Shown: positions 1-8,641, counted from the stretch's first letter. The stretch: DNA of 64,000 nt from Deltaproteobacteria bacterium (GCA_016178705.1 JACOST010000028.1:785946-849945); one strand, 5' to 3'. A program made the numbers and translations. Notes: generated by a model from the letters alone, not told the origin.

Positions 1-132
1 CCCTCGATACGCAGCTCTTCGATACGAAGCCTTCGGCTTCTACTCAGTGCCGCTACTCGGGGAAGCGGTTTTGTTTCTCAGCAATCCACCACCCGTTTGC
101 CCGAGTAGCTCGCGAAGCGATCGTATCGAGGG
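1..132. repeat. Dispersed inverted-repeat element, nested palindromes
   Basis: Bases 1-11 (CCCTCGATACG) are the exact reverse complement of 122-132. Inside them, 53-61 (CTACTCGGG) is the exact reverse complement of 100-108. The nested arrangement resembles a non-coding mobile palindrome of the kind dispersed between genes. It may extend left of the window. It lies just beyond the 3' end of the minus-strand clpP and could also act as a transcript end. No gene is seen here. Confidence 0.6.
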
Positions 133-148
133 CCGGCCCTTACGGCGA

Positions 149-727
149 CTACAGCTCGTCGCGGGTGCGGACGATCTTGTGGATCAGGCCGTACTTCTTG
201 CCTTCGTCGGGGCCCATCCAATAGTCGCGGTTGGTGTCGGTGGCGACCTTCTGCACCGTCTGCCCGGTTTCGGCGGCGATCAACTGATTCGCCTTGTCGC
301 GCAGCTTGAGAATTTCCTGCGCGGTGATGTCGATGTCCGCCGCCGAGCCGTGCAATTGGGTCGAGGGCTGATGGATCAGCAGGCGGCAGTGCGAGAACGC
401 GAAGCGGTGTTCCTTCTTGGCAGCGATCAACACGATCGTCGCCGCGCTGGCGACCAGTCCGACCGCGATCGTCTTCACCGGCGGCTTGATGAACCGAATG
501 GCGTCGAAAATCGCGAAGCCGCCGTCGGCCGAACCCCCGGGTGAATTGATGAACAGTCGGATGTCTTTGGTCGCGTCCATCGCTTCGAGCAGGAGCAGCT
601 GCGTGATCATCCGCTGCGTAACTTCGTCGTTGATCTCCTGGCCGAGGATCAGGTTCCGCGACTCCAGCAGCTTCTGCATGATCGAATCGGATTCGTTCGC
701 CTTGGCGTGTTCTTCGTTCTTCGGCAC
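149..727 (-). CDS. clpP: ATP-dependent Clp protease proteolytic subunit (ClpP-like)
   Basis: A 192-residue serine peptidase of the ClpP family, the cytoplasmic degradation chamber that works with Clp ATPases. The catalytic triad is visible as Ser94 (in LVASAAT), His119 (LLIHQPS) and Asp168 (TNRDYWM), and the oxyanion-region motif NSPGGSADGG lies at 61-70. A longer reading exists upstream, but I chose the GTG at 727 because AGGAG sits seven bases before it and the family length then fits. The Ser-loop reads ASAAT rather than the usual ASMAA, so it may be a second, non-canonical ClpP paralogue. It starts 22 bases after the inositol-phosphate synthase gene on the same strand. No Clp ATPase gene is in the window. 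Confidence 0.9.
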   Translation of the reverse strand: MPKNEEHAKANESDSIMQKLLESRNLILGQEINDEVTQRMITQLLLLEAMDATKDIRLFINSPGGSADGGFAIFDAIRFIKPPVKTIAVGLVASAATIVLIAAKKEHRFAFSHCRLLIHQPSTQLHGSAADIDITAQEILKLRDKANQLIAAETGQTVQKVATDTNRDYWMGPDEGKKYGLIHKIVRTRDEL

Positions 728-749
728 GGGGATCTCCTCAGTTGGGGAC

Positions 750-2126
750 TTACTCGTAATACTCGCGGCCGAGGTGAGTGATGAGTTCCTCGCCGCGGAG
801 GTAGCGGAGCGTGTTCTTGAGTTTCTGTTGTTGGATGAACAGGTCGTGTTCCGGATACAAGCCGGGCGCCGTTTGCGGGCTCTTGAAGTAGAACGACAGC
901 CATTCCTGGATGCCGTGCATGCCGGCGCGCTGCGCAAGATCGAGGAACAGCGCGAGGTCGAGCACCAGCGGTGCGGCGAGAATCGAGTCGCGACACAGGA
1001 AGTTGATCTTGATCTGCATCGGGTAACCGAGCCACCCGAAGATGTCGATGTTGTCCCAGCCTTCTTTGTTGTCGCCGCGCGGCGGGTAGTAGTGAATGTT
1101 CACCTGATGCACGTAGTCGCCGTAGAGATCGGGATGACGATCGCGCGGCAGGATGACATCGAGCACGGAGAGCTTGCTGGTCTCCTTGGTCTTGAACGAC
1201 GCCGGCTCATCGAGCACCTCGCCGTCGCGATTGCCGAGGATGTTGGTCGAGAACCAGCCGCGGAGCCCGAGCGCGCGCGCCTTCAAGCCCGGTGCGATGA
1301 TGGTCTTCATCAACGTTTGGCCGGTTTTGAAGTCCTTACCGCACACCGGCACGCCGTTGCGTTGCGCCAACTCCATCATCGCGGGGATGTCCAGGGTGAG
1401 ATTGGGGGCGCCATTGGCGAACGGGATATCGAGCGTGAGCGCGGCGTAGGCGTAGACCATGCTCGGCGCGATGGCGGGGTCGTTGCGCCGCAGGCCGTCT
1501 TCGAAACTCGCCAGCGAGGCGTGGACGGCTTGGGGTTGGAGAAACGCTTCGGTGCTGCCACACCACACCATCACCATGCGCGTGGCGCCGCTGCCGCGCT
1601 GAAACTCTTCGATGTCGCCGATCAGTTGACGCGCGAGATCCATCTTGGTCGGGGCCGACTTCACGTGTGTACCGTCCAGGCGCTTGACGTACTCGCGATC
1701 GAATACAGCAGGCCACGGATTGATGGCTTCCAGTTCGGGCCGAATCATTTCGAGCAGCGGGCGATCGAGCACCTGCGCCCGCAGCGCGGTCTGGTAGGCG
1801 TTATCGGGAAAAATGTCCCAGCCGCCGAAGACCAGGTCGGAGAGTTCCGCCAACGGCACGAAATCTTTGATCAGCGGATTGCGCCCCTCGGTGCGTTTGC
1901 CGAGGCGGATCGTCCCCATTTGGGTGAGCGAGCCGATCGGTTTGCCGCATCCCTTTTTCACCAGTTCGACGCCGGCGATGAACGTGCTGGCGACGGCGCC
2001 GAGTCCGGGCAGCAACACGGCGAGCCGGCCGGTGGGTGGAACGAGTGGTGTCGGTGATTCGGTCACAACGATGGCGCGCCGTTCGCGCGTGGCCTGTCTC
2101 ATAAAGGACGGCGCCGAGCGACGCAA
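750..2126 (-). CDS. Inositol-3-phosphate synthase
   Basis: This 458-residue protein matches myo-inositol-1(3)-phosphate synthase, which isomerises glucose-6-phosphate to inositol phosphate using NAD in the cytoplasm. The N-terminal NAD-binding turn is LPGLGAVAS (40-48). The family stretch with KRTEGRNPLIKDF and FGGWDIFPDNAY follows, and the C-terminal half carries SKTNILGN-like and KINFLCRDS segments. The start is uncertain: ATGs at 2126 and 2102 and a GTG near 2064 all lack a clear ribosome-binding site. Inositol phosphate feeds phosphatidylinositol or polar-lipid synthesis. It may be cotranscribed with clpP. Confidence 0.88.
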   Translation of the reverse strand: MRRSAPSFMRQATRERRAIVVTESPTPLVPPTGRLAVLLPGLGAVASTFIAGVELVKKGCGKPIGSLTQMGTIRLGKRTEGRNPLIKDFVPLAELSDLVFGGWDIFPDNAYQTALRAQVLDRPLLEMIRPELEAINPWPAVFDREYVKRLDGTHVKSAPTKMDLARQLIGDIEEFQRGSGATRMVMVWCGSTEAFLQPQAVHASLASFEDGLRRNDPAIAPSMVYAYAALTLDIPFANGAPNLTLDIPAMMELAQRNGVPVCGKDFKTGQTLMKTIIAPGLKARALGLRGWFSTNILGNRDGEVLDEPASFKTKETSKLSVLDVILPRDRHPDLYGDYVHQVNIHYYPPRGDNKEGWDNIDIFGWLGYPMQIKINFLCRDSILAAPLVLDLALFLDLAQRAGMHGIQEWLSFYFKSPQTAPGLYPEHDLFIQQQKLKNTLRYLRGEELITHLGREYYE

Positions 2127-2130
2127 GTCT

Positions 2131-2310
2131 GGCGTGAGACGTGAGACGGGATTCGTGAGTGGTGAATCGTGAATGGATGAATCGTGAGGGGTGAGTCGTG
2201 AGTGGCGTGAGTGCTCAGCGCCGATGCGCTACTGCCTACCAACACGCCTCACGGTTCACGTCTCACGGTTCACGACTCTCGACTCACGTCTCACGAGTCA
2301 CCATTCACGC
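2131..2310. repeat. Heptanucleotide-periodic inverted array (GTGAGTC / TCACGAC type)
   Basis: From about 2131 to 2215 the sequence is a degenerate tandem run of 7-mers such as GTGAGAC, GTGAATC and GTGAGTC. From about 2246 to 2310 it is the complementary type (TCACGGT, TCACGAC, TCACGTC). The two arms could fold into a long imperfect hairpin around a loop at 2216-2245. It fills the gap between divergent genes. Related arrays lie near 10050, 16688 and 18482. Confidence 0.7.
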
Positions 2311-2383
2311 CGCGCCGCCGCTTTGCGGGCGCGTCCCACTGTGGTACGGCAGCGGGCGCCGAAAAGGGGGCCGCGGTCACTCG

Positions 2384-3049
2384 ATGAATCGGATTGCGTT
2401 TGTGGGGGGCACGGGCCCGGAAGGAATGGGGCTAGCCTTGCGCTGCGCGCTGGCCGGCGAAGCGATCGTGATCGGTTCGCGCGAGGCAACGCGGGCCGAG
2501 TCCACCGCGGAGAAGTTGCGCATGCAGTTGCGTGGCGCCGGCTCATCGGTCGACGTGCTCGGACGCGCCAACGGCGACGCGGTGGACGGCGTGAACATCG
2601 TCGCGCTCTGCATGCCGTTCGCAGGCTTGGAGCCGGTGTTGCGAGAGTTAGCGCCAAAGCTGAGCGGAAAGATTCTGCTCGATCTGGTGAACCCGCTGGT
2701 GATGCAGAAGGGCAGCTTTGTGTTGCAGGCGGTCGCGGCCGGCTCGGCCGGCGAGTTAGCGCAGCAGTTGGTGCCCGACGCTTACGTGGTCAGCGCGTTC
2801 AAGAATCTCAGCGCTGAAGAACTTTGCGAGCTGACGCATACACTGGTTGGCGATGTCGTGTTGTGCGGCAATCACGACGAATCGAAGCGCCGCATCGTCG
2901 AGTTGATCGGCCGCATCCCGACGCTGCGCGCCGTCGACGCCGGCGGGTTGGTTAACGCCCGTCACCTCGAAAGCATTACCGCGCTGCTGCTCAACCTCAA
3001 CCGCCGCCACAAGGCGATCACGTCGATTGAGATTCTCGGGTTGAAGTGA
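2384..3049 (+). CDS. NADPH-dependent F420 reductase family protein
   Basis: A 221-residue Rossmann-fold protein of the F420-dependent NADP oxidoreductase (Fno/NpdG) family, which moves hydride between NADP(H) and coenzyme F420. The nucleotide-binding start is FVGGTGPEGMG (6-16), with a Gly-Pro-Glu insertion typical of this family. IGSREATRAE (about 35-44) is the NADP-phosphate-contacting SRxxxRA-type motif. The C-terminal part (NARHLESITALLLNLNR) matches the family's helical end. ATG 2384 was chosen because the Rossmann strand follows directly. With the luciferase-like enzyme at 50505-51410 it indicates F420 use. Confidence 0.87.
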   Translation: MNRIAFVGGTGPEGMGLALRCALAGEAIVIGSREATRAESTAEKLRMQLRGAGSSVDVLGRANGDAVDGVNIVALCMPFAGLEPVLRELAPKLSGKILLDLVNPLVMQKGSFVLQAVAAGSAGELAQQLVPDAYVVSAFKNLSAEELCELTHTLVGDVVLCGNHDESKRRIVELIGRIPTLRAVDAGGLVNARHLESITALLLNLNRRHKAITSIEILGLK

Positions 3050-3108
3050 TCGCGATGAGTTGGTCAGCAGCCCGCTGAAAACCCCCGAGCAGCCATCACG
3101 CGGCAATT

Positions 3109-3137
3109 CCCTCTCCCGCATCGCCTGCGGGAGAGGG
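3109..3137. repeat. REP-like perfect hairpin
   Basis: CCCTCTCCCGCA (3109-3120) is exactly complementary to 3126-3137, with a 5-base loop. A related GGGAGAGGA stretch follows near 3241-3252. It lies in the 255-base gap between two converging genes. The CCCTCTCCC/GGGAGAGGG palindrome with a trailing GAGGGTGAGGGT is a widespread intergenic repeat type. It could also end transcripts from both sides. Nothing coding is seen in 3050-3304. Confidence 0.7.
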
Positions 3138-3304
3138 CGAGGGTGAGGGTTCCCGTCAGCGGGCCGGAGGCCCGCTTGGCCTTGCGCCGCAAGGCGTCCG
3201 AACATGGTGCCCTCACCTCAATCCTCTCCTGCGAGTGATGCGGGAGAGGAGGTCTCGCTGGTTTCTCCCTCTGATTGTGACAACGTGCGTTCTTCACCGG
3301 GCGG

Positions 3305-4582
3305 TTAGCGCGGCGGCTCAACAACGATCGTGCCGCTGATTCCGTCCGCTGGCACTACGTGGCCTTCGGGGTCGGCGGCTCTGAGTCCATTGATGGTGAG
3401 CGGATAGCTCCCGGCGACCGCATTCGCAGCGATGGCCACGCGGCAGCGATAGAGTTCCACTCCGTCGGGAATGAGAGCATCGTCGCCGTCCGTAAGACCG
3501 GGAGCGACAATCGCACGAATAGCCGTGCAGTTGTTGGTCTCCATACATCCTGGAGGTGACTCACTATGGAAGGCGAAGCCGCTCAAAGACTTGTGGAGGT
3601 CCGGATTCACGCGGCAGTCTGGTTTGTGCCTCGCCGTTGCGGCGATCTGTAACGGCGCATCGAAGTAAATTTCGTTTTGAACGCCAAGGATCTCGCCGGT
3701 CCGGACGTGCAGCGTCACCGCGAACTCGACGTCCTCGCCCGGCCTGCCGGACGCGGTGCCGATTTCGATCTGAGCCCCCGACACAATCGTTGGCGTCGCA
3801 GTCGGACAGCCCAGTACTGGATCGCATGGCGTCGCTGTCGCGGTCGGTGTGCGCGTCGGCGACGACCCCACCACGAAGATCTCCCCGTCAACACCCGATG
3901 CCGGCAAACGCCTGCCTCTCGCATCCGCGGCAACCAATCGCTCGATGCGCAGCGGCGATCGCCCCAAGGGTGCATCGGCATGGATTAATACATCGCAGGA
4001 ATAGAGCGCTCCGTCGGGAATCGGATCCAGATTGACGGGTGAGAAGACGAGCACGCGCAGAGTGGCGCAGGTTCCACTGTCGCCGCAGCCGGACGGAATA
4101 AGGTTGGAGCCGACCTGCTTGCGGATAGCGGGATTCAGCGAGCAGGGACCGACAGACAGAACAGCGGGATCGAAGGCGATGTCATTCTGCACGCCTACGA
4201 CTTCGGCACCGACGACGTTTAGAATGACAACAAGTACAGCGTGTCCTGCACGCGGACCCGCAAAGCTTTGAAGCTCGATCGATACGAACGGTGTCCCACA
4301 ATCGAGCGCGGGGTCGCACGGCGTTATCGGTGCAGGGGGTGTTGCTGTCGGCGATGGCGTTCGGCTGTGCGTCGCAGTGGGGCAGCCCGTGATCGGGTCG
4401 CACGGCGTCGGGGTAAGTGAAGGTGGAGCCGAAAACTTCGGTGCCGCAGTCTGCGTCGTTGCCGGCGTCGAAGCTGGGAACGCGAGTGGAGTCTGCTGAG
4501 TGCCTACGGGCGGGACGATCGTGCCGCCGCAGCCGCTTGCGAGCAACGCAACGAGAATCAATCTCGACAGCCGAGTCGTCAT
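3305..4582 (-). CDS. Lipoprotein with two cohesin-like domains and PT-rich linkers
   Basis: A 425-residue exported protein. Residues 1-17 form a lipoprotein signal ending at LLASGC, so Cys18 is the probable lipidated residue. A Thr/Pro-rich linker with repeated CDPxxGCPTAT units follows, then two homologous beta-sandwich modules of about 130 residues. Each has the cohesin-like pattern of a 'VGVQNDIAFDPAVL'-type strand and a terminal 'DGxIxV'-type strand. Cohesins bind dockerins. Dockerin-like repeats occur in the protein at 45351-47327, so a surface anchor role is possible. ATG 4582 was chosen because it gives the lipobox. A longer ORF upstream overlaps the neighbouring gene and is unlikely. 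Confidence 0.72.
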   Translation of the reverse strand: MTTRLSRLILVALLASGCGGTIVPPVGTQQTPLAFPASTPATTQTAAPKFSAPPSLTPTPCDPITGCPTATHSRTPSPTATPPAPITPCDPALDCGTPFVSIELQSFAGPRAGHAVLVVILNVVGAEVVGVQNDIAFDPAVLSVGPCSLNPAIRKQVGSNLIPSGCGDSGTCATLRVLVFSPVNLDPIPDGALYSCDVLIHADAPLGRSPLRIERLVAADARGRRLPASGVDGEIFVVGSSPTRTPTATATPCDPVLGCPTATPTIVSGAQIEIGTASGRPGEDVEFAVTLHVRTGEILGVQNEIYFDAPLQIAATARHKPDCRVNPDLHKSLSGFAFHSESPPGCMETNNCTAIRAIVAPGLTDGDDALIPDGVELYRCRVAIAANAVAGSYPLTINGLRAADPEGHVVPADGISGTIVVEPPR

Positions 4583-4681
4583 GATAGTCCCGAGACGGAC
4601 TGTGATGAGACTACTCGCCGCTGCGCGAGCAAAGCAAGCAGAATCGAATTGATGACGAGAGTGGCGGGCGTACCGCTCGCC

Positions 4682-4703
4682 GCACAGGCACGGAGGCCTG
4701 TGC
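4682..4703. repeat. Perfect 8-bp hairpin (GCACAGGC/GCCTGTGC)
   Basis: An 8-bp perfect stem with a 6-base loop lies between two minus-strand genes. It may terminate the acyl-CoA dehydrogenase transcript that ends at 4746, although no T-run follows. It resembles dispersed 'GCACGGAGGCCTGTGC' repeats, and a related hairpin is at 47507-47527. Confidence 0.45.
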
Positions 4704-4745
4704 CCAGCCGAACGCGCGGACCGGGACGCGCTGACAGTCGCGCGC

Positions 4746-6518
4746 TCAGGTCGCCGGTTGGTATTGCGCGATGATGCGTTCGGCGACGCGGGTCTTGAGA
4801 TCGAGCGAACCGACGGGGACGTAGCTGCAGAGTTTCGCCATCGCACCGAGGTGACGCGTTGCCGTCTCCGCGTCATTCGACAGCAAGCGGCGCGCGGCTT
4901 GGCTGAAGCGCTCGCTGGTGTCGGCGGCGACTAGTCGCGTGAGATCGATCTCGGCGGCGCACGCGTCGGCACCGCGTTGGCGGATCAGCTTGAGCGTGCG
5001 GCCCAGCGCGCTGTCGAGCGCGTAGACTTCGCAGATCATGTCGCTGAACAATTCGAGGTGCTGCTGCTTGCGGCTCAAGTCGGCCGGCTCGCGCTCGACC
5101 AACACGCCGGCGGCGTAGGCAGTGAGACGCTTCGCGCCGTCGAGCGCCGCTTGCTCGGCGGCTAACAGAGCGCTGCTGTCGTTCGCCGGCGGCGCGTCGA
5201 GTTCAGCGTGCACATGATGGATGAAATCGAGCAGCGGCAACGCACCGGTCATGGCGCGCTTCATCAGCGTGCCGGGAATCAGCAGCCGGTTGATCTCGTT
5301 GGTGCCCTCGAAGATGCGATTGATGCGCGAGTCGCGGTAGCGGCGCGCGAACCCGTACTCTTCAATGTAGCCATAGCCGCCGAGCATCTGCAGCGTCTCG
5401 TCGACGCAGAAGTCGAGCGTCTCGCTGCCGTAGACTTTCAGGATCGATTGCTCGATGGCGAATTCCTCGGTGACCTTTTGCACGTCGCTCCAATACGACG
5501 CGGCGCCGCGGTCGAGCCGCTCGCAGCCGGCGTCGAGCAAACCGGCGGTGCGATAGGTCATGCTCTCGGACGCATAAATGCGCGCGGCCATGTCGGCAAT
5601 CTTGCGCTGAATGGCGCCGAATTGAACGATCGGCGTCTGAAACTGTTTGCGCGCCACCGCGTAGCGCATCGCTTCGTGCAGCGAGCCCTTGGCCCCCTCG
5701 GTGGCGATGCCGCCGAGTTTGAGTCGGCCGATGTTGAGGATGTTGAACGCGATCTTGTGGCCGGCGCCGATGGTGCCGAGCACGTTGGCGACCGGCACGT
5801 CGACGTCTTCGAGGATGAGCTGGCACGTCGACGAGCCTTTGATGCCCAGCTTGTGTTCTTCGGGACCGATGCTGACGCCGGGCGTGGCGCGCTCGATCAG
5901 AAATGCGGTGAACTTCTCGCCGTCGACTTTGGCGAAGACGGTGAAGAGATCGGCGAAGCCGGCGTTGGTGATGAACTGCTTCACGCCGTTGAGTCGGTAC
6001 GTCGACCCGTCGGCGGACAGCACCGCCTTGGCTTTGGCGCCGAGCGCGTCGCTGCCGGAACCCGGTTCGCTCAACGCATACGCGGCGAGCCACTCTCCGG
6101 TGGCGAGTCGAGGAAGATAGCGCGCGCGCTGTTCGTCAGTGCCGTAGAGCACGAGCGGCAGCGAGCCGATGCCCGTATGGGCCGTCCATGAGACGCTGAA
6201 CGAGCCGCACACGCTGCCGCGCGCAGCCACCAGCAACGCGACGGTCTTGCTGACGCCAAGTCCGCCGTACTCGCTGGGAATCTCCAGCATCAGCAGCCCG
6301 AGTTCGCCGGCGCGCTTGAGCAGGTGCGGCATGAGGCCCGGCTCCTGCGCCTCGATGGCGTCGATGCGCGGCAACACTTCCTTCGCGACGAAGGCGTCGG
6401 CAATCGCCGCGAAATGCTCGTCGTCGGGCCCGAAGTCTTCGCGGATGAACGGCTCGCGCTCGGTGACCGGCTCGATCAAGAACGCGCCGCCGCGCGGGGC
6501 TTCGGTGCTACAAACCAT
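4746..6518 (-). CDS. Acyl-CoA dehydrogenase, long C-terminally extended type
   Basis: A 590-residue FAD enzyme of fatty acyl-CoA beta-oxidation. The core (about residues 30-420) has the FAD-binding YALSEPGSGSDA (147-158) and the C-terminal signature RIFEGTNEINR, in which Glu404 occupies the usual catalytic-base position. About 170 further residues form an extra helical domain, as in the VLCAD/ACAD9 group. ATG 6518 is preceded by AAGGAG at good spacing. It is a stand-alone minus-strand gene, divergent from nadA. Confidence 0.92.
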   Translation of the reverse strand: MVCSTEAPRGGAFLIEPVTEREPFIREDFGPDDEHFAAIADAFVAKEVLPRIDAIEAQEPGLMPHLLKRAGELGLLMLEIPSEYGGLGVSKTVALLVAARGSVCGSFSVSWTAHTGIGSLPLVLYGTDEQRARYLPRLATGEWLAAYALSEPGSGSDALGAKAKAVLSADGSTYRLNGVKQFITNAGFADLFTVFAKVDGEKFTAFLIERATPGVSIGPEEHKLGIKGSSTCQLILEDVDVPVANVLGTIGAGHKIAFNILNIGRLKLGGIATEGAKGSLHEAMRYAVARKQFQTPIVQFGAIQRKIADMAARIYASESMTYRTAGLLDAGCERLDRGAASYWSDVQKVTEEFAIEQSILKVYGSETLDFCVDETLQMLGGYGYIEEYGFARRYRDSRINRIFEGTNEINRLLIPGTLMKRAMTGALPLLDFIHHVHAELDAPPANDSSALLAAEQAALDGAKRLTAYAAGVLVEREPADLSRKQQHLELFSDMICEVYALDSALGRTLKLIRQRGADACAAEIDLTRLVAADTSERFSQAARRLLSNDAETATRHLGAMAKLCSYVPVGSLDLKTRVAERIIAQYQPAT

Positions 6519-6821
6519 GCGTGCTCCTTCTCAGTCTGTGCATTGTTGTCGGGCATTGCCGCGGTGTGTTACTGCTCGTGCCGTGGTGCGTCAAGTGGCT
6601 TGCGCTCGCTGTCGATGCCGTCCGCACGGTCCGAGTCCAAGACTCATGCCTCTGCGATGCCGGCGCGGCGGGGCGGTTTCACTGCGACTCATCTGCGCCC
6701 GACTGCCGAGCGCTGCTCGCAACCCGTCGCACTGAGGCGGTTGCAACGTCTCGCGAGACAGCCGAGCGGCCACGCCGGCACGCACCTGCGACGACGCATT
6801 CCCTCGCAAACTGCCGTGGGA
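6519..6821. other. Divergent intergenic region, no gene seen
   Basis: This is the upstream region shared by the acyl-CoA dehydrogenase (minus) and nadA (plus). Long open frames cross it on both strands, but they show no recognisable protein and overlap nadA in the wrong frame. Its only clear content is the nadA promoter and operator at the right-hand end. Confidence 0.5.
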
Positions 6822-6850
6822 TTGACGTAGCGCAGGACTATGCGTATCTT
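6822..6850 (+). promoter_or_regulatory. Putative sigma70-type promoter of nadA
   Basis: TTGACG (6822-6827) and TATCTT (6845-6850) are separated by exactly 17 bases. The nadA ATG is 22 bases after the -10, with AAGGAG between them. The assignment is from sequence only. Confidence 0.6.
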
Positions 6851-6861
6851 CTACGCAAAGT
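6837..6861. promoter_or_regulatory. Candidate operator overlapping the nadA -10 (possible NrtR site)
   Basis: TGCGTA (6841-6846) and TACGCA (6852-6857) are perfect inverted half-sites, five bases apart. Extended to ACT...AGT, nine of ten pairs match over 6837-6861. The dyad covers the putative -10 box, so a bound protein would block transcription. The adjacent nrtR gene makes NrtR the obvious candidate. The protein assignment is inference. Confidence 0.5.
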
Positions 6862-6872
6862 AAGGAGCCCCA

Positions 6873-7880
6873 ATGCAACCCGCCATCGATCGCACCGCGC
6901 AGGAGCTGCAACAGCAGTTCGCGCGACTCAACGCCCCGCGCATGTACAGCGAAGCCGCCTGCGGCGACATCGCCGCGTTGGTGACGCGCATCCGCCAGCT
7001 CAAGGCCGAGCGCAACGCGGTGGTCCTGGCGCACAACTACCAGCGCCCGGAGATTTTTGAGGTGGCGGACTTCGTCGGCGATTCGTTGGAGCTGGCGCGG
7101 CAAGCCAACGGGGTAACCGCCAACGTCATCGTGTTCTGCGGCGTCCACTTCATGGCCGAGACGGCGAAGATCCTCAATCCGGAGAAGACCGTTTTGCTCC
7201 CCGATATGCGCGCCGGTTGTTCACTCGCTGACAGCGTGAACGCCGAGGAATTGATCGAACGCCAAACCGAGCTGCGCAAACTCTATCCGGACCTCATGAC
7301 GGTCGCCTACGTCAACACCACCGCCGAGGTCAAAGCCGTGGTCGACGCTTGCTGCACCTCTTCCAACGCGGTGCAGATCGTCGAGGCCCTGCCGACACAG
7401 CACATCCTGTTCGTACCCGACGAGCATCTCGGGCAGTACGTACAGAGCAAAACCGCGAAGACGGTCATCTCGTGGAATGGTAACTGTTACGTCCATCACC
7501 AGATCACGCCGGCCAACATCCAGGCGGTGAAGGACTCACTGCCGAACCTCAAGGTGCTGGTGCATCCCGAGTGTCGCGCCGACGTGGTCGCGTTGGCCGA
7601 CGCTGTGCTGAGCACGAGCGGGATGGTGAAGTACGCCAAGGAAAGCAGCGCCACCGACTTTCTCGTCGTCACTGAGTGCGGGCTGTCCGACCGTCTGCTG
7701 ATCGAAGTGCCCGAAAAGAAATTCTACAAGGCGTGCAAGCTCTGCCAGTTCATGAAGATGATCACGCTGGAGGGCACGATGCAGGCGCTCGAACGGATGC
7801 AATACGAGGTCGTGCTGGAGGAAACAGTGCGCGCTGGCGCCGAGCGTTCGCTGCGTCGCATGCTCGAATTGAGTCAGTAG
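6873..7880 (+). CDS. nadA: Quinolinate synthase
   Basis: A 335-residue [4Fe-4S] enzyme that condenses iminoaspartate with dihydroxyacetone phosphate to quinolinate, the second step of de novo NAD synthesis. Three cysteines match the cluster ligands: Cys116 (AGCSLAD), Cys205 (NGNCYVH) and Cys291 (CKLCQFMK), with spacings of 89 and 86. LAHNYQRPEI (52-61) is the family N-terminal signature. A strong AAGGAG precedes ATG 6873. The nrtR gene follows 57 bases downstream, so the two are probably cotranscribed and regulated by NAD status. No nadB or nadC is nearby. Confidence 0.95.
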   Translation: MQPAIDRTAQELQQQFARLNAPRMYSEAACGDIAALVTRIRQLKAERNAVVLAHNYQRPEIFEVADFVGDSLELARQANGVTANVIVFCGVHFMAETAKILNPEKTVLLPDMRAGCSLADSVNAEELIERQTELRKLYPDLMTVAYVNTTAEVKAVVDACCTSSNAVQIVEALPTQHILFVPDEHLGQYVQSKTAKTVISWNGNCYVHHQITPANIQAVKDSLPNLKVLVHPECRADVVALADAVLSTSGMVKYAKESSATDFLVVTECGLSDRLLIEVPEKKFYKACKLCQFMKMITLEGTMQALERMQYEVVLEETVRAGAERSLRRMLELSQ

Positions 7881-7937
7881 GCCGACCGTTGGCAGTTGGG
7901 TCGTCCCTGAATCCGATCTCCCTGCAGCTCTGCCTCG

Positions 7938-8606
7938 ATGAAGTCCGCGCACGGCCAGAACCATCCCTGGGTCGCCGTCGACGTGGTGATCTTCACCATC
8001 GACGAGGGTGAACTGAAGGCGCTGCTGGTGAAACTGAAGGACGGGCCGTTCACCGGTCGCTGGGCGTTGCCGGGCGGCCTGGTGAGCGTTGGCGAACCGC
8101 TCGAAGCGGCGGCGACGCGCGAACTGTCCGAAAAAACCGGGTTACGCGATCTCTACCTCGAGCAGTTGCGCAGCTTCGGTTCTCCGACGCGCGATCCCCA
8201 CGCGCACGTGGTGTCGGTAGCGTACTTTGCGCTGCTGCCGCACAAGGACCGCGACACGCTGGCACATCCGAAGTACGCACGACTCGAATGGCGCGCGGTC
8301 ACGGCGCTGCCATCGCTCGCATACGACCACAACGCGGTGGCGCGCTACGCACTTGATCGCCTGCGGGCGAAGCTGGCGTACACCAACATCGTCTACAGCT
8401 TGCTGCCGCGCGAGTTCACCTTGGGGCAGTTGCAAGAGATTTATGAAGTCATCCTCGGCCGCTCGCTCGATCGCCGCAACTTCCGCAAGAAGCTGCTGGC
8501 CACCGGGCTGCTGCGCGCGCTTCCAAAAGTCCGCCGCGGCCCGCACCGCCCGGCAACGCTCTACGCTTTCACCCACCGCCGGCCGATGAATATTCCAATG
8601 CTGTGA
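7938..8606 (+). CDS. nrtR: NrtR-type NUDIX transcriptional regulator of NAD metabolism
   Basis: A 222-residue protein with an N-terminal NUDIX domain (about 10-145) and a C-terminal winged helix (about 150-222) holding YSLLPREFTLGQLQEIYE and RRNFRKKLL, the NrtR arrangement. The Nudix box runs from Gly47 to Leu69 with Glu53, Arg61, Glu62 and Glu65, but Lys66 replaces the expected metal-binding Glu. Hydrolysis of ADP-ribose is therefore probably weak or lost, as in known regulatory NrtRs that only sense ADP-ribose. Its place behind nadA supports the role. A probable target is the dyad at 6837-6861. Confidence 0.85.
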   Translation: MKSAHGQNHPWVAVDVVIFTIDEGELKALLVKLKDGPFTGRWALPGGLVSVGEPLEAAATRELSEKTGLRDLYLEQLRSFGSPTRDPHAHVVSVAYFALLPHKDRDTLAHPKYARLEWRAVTALPSLAYDHNAVARYALDRLRAKLAYTNIVYSLLPREFTLGQLQEIYEVILGRSLDRRNFRKKLLATGLLRALPKVRRGPHRPATLYAFTHRRPMNIPML

Positions 8607-8641
8607 ATTCCACCTTGACTTGAAGTGGCAAATCCGGTGAC

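Noticed and set aside
417..2057. Long plus-strand open frame opposite clpP and the inositol-phosphate synthase
   Set aside because: It is antisense to two well-recognised genes, has no family resemblance, and is expected in high-GC DNA.
2131..2310. CRISPR array
   Set aside because: The repeats are 7 bases long, contiguous and degenerate, with no spacers. No cas gene is present.
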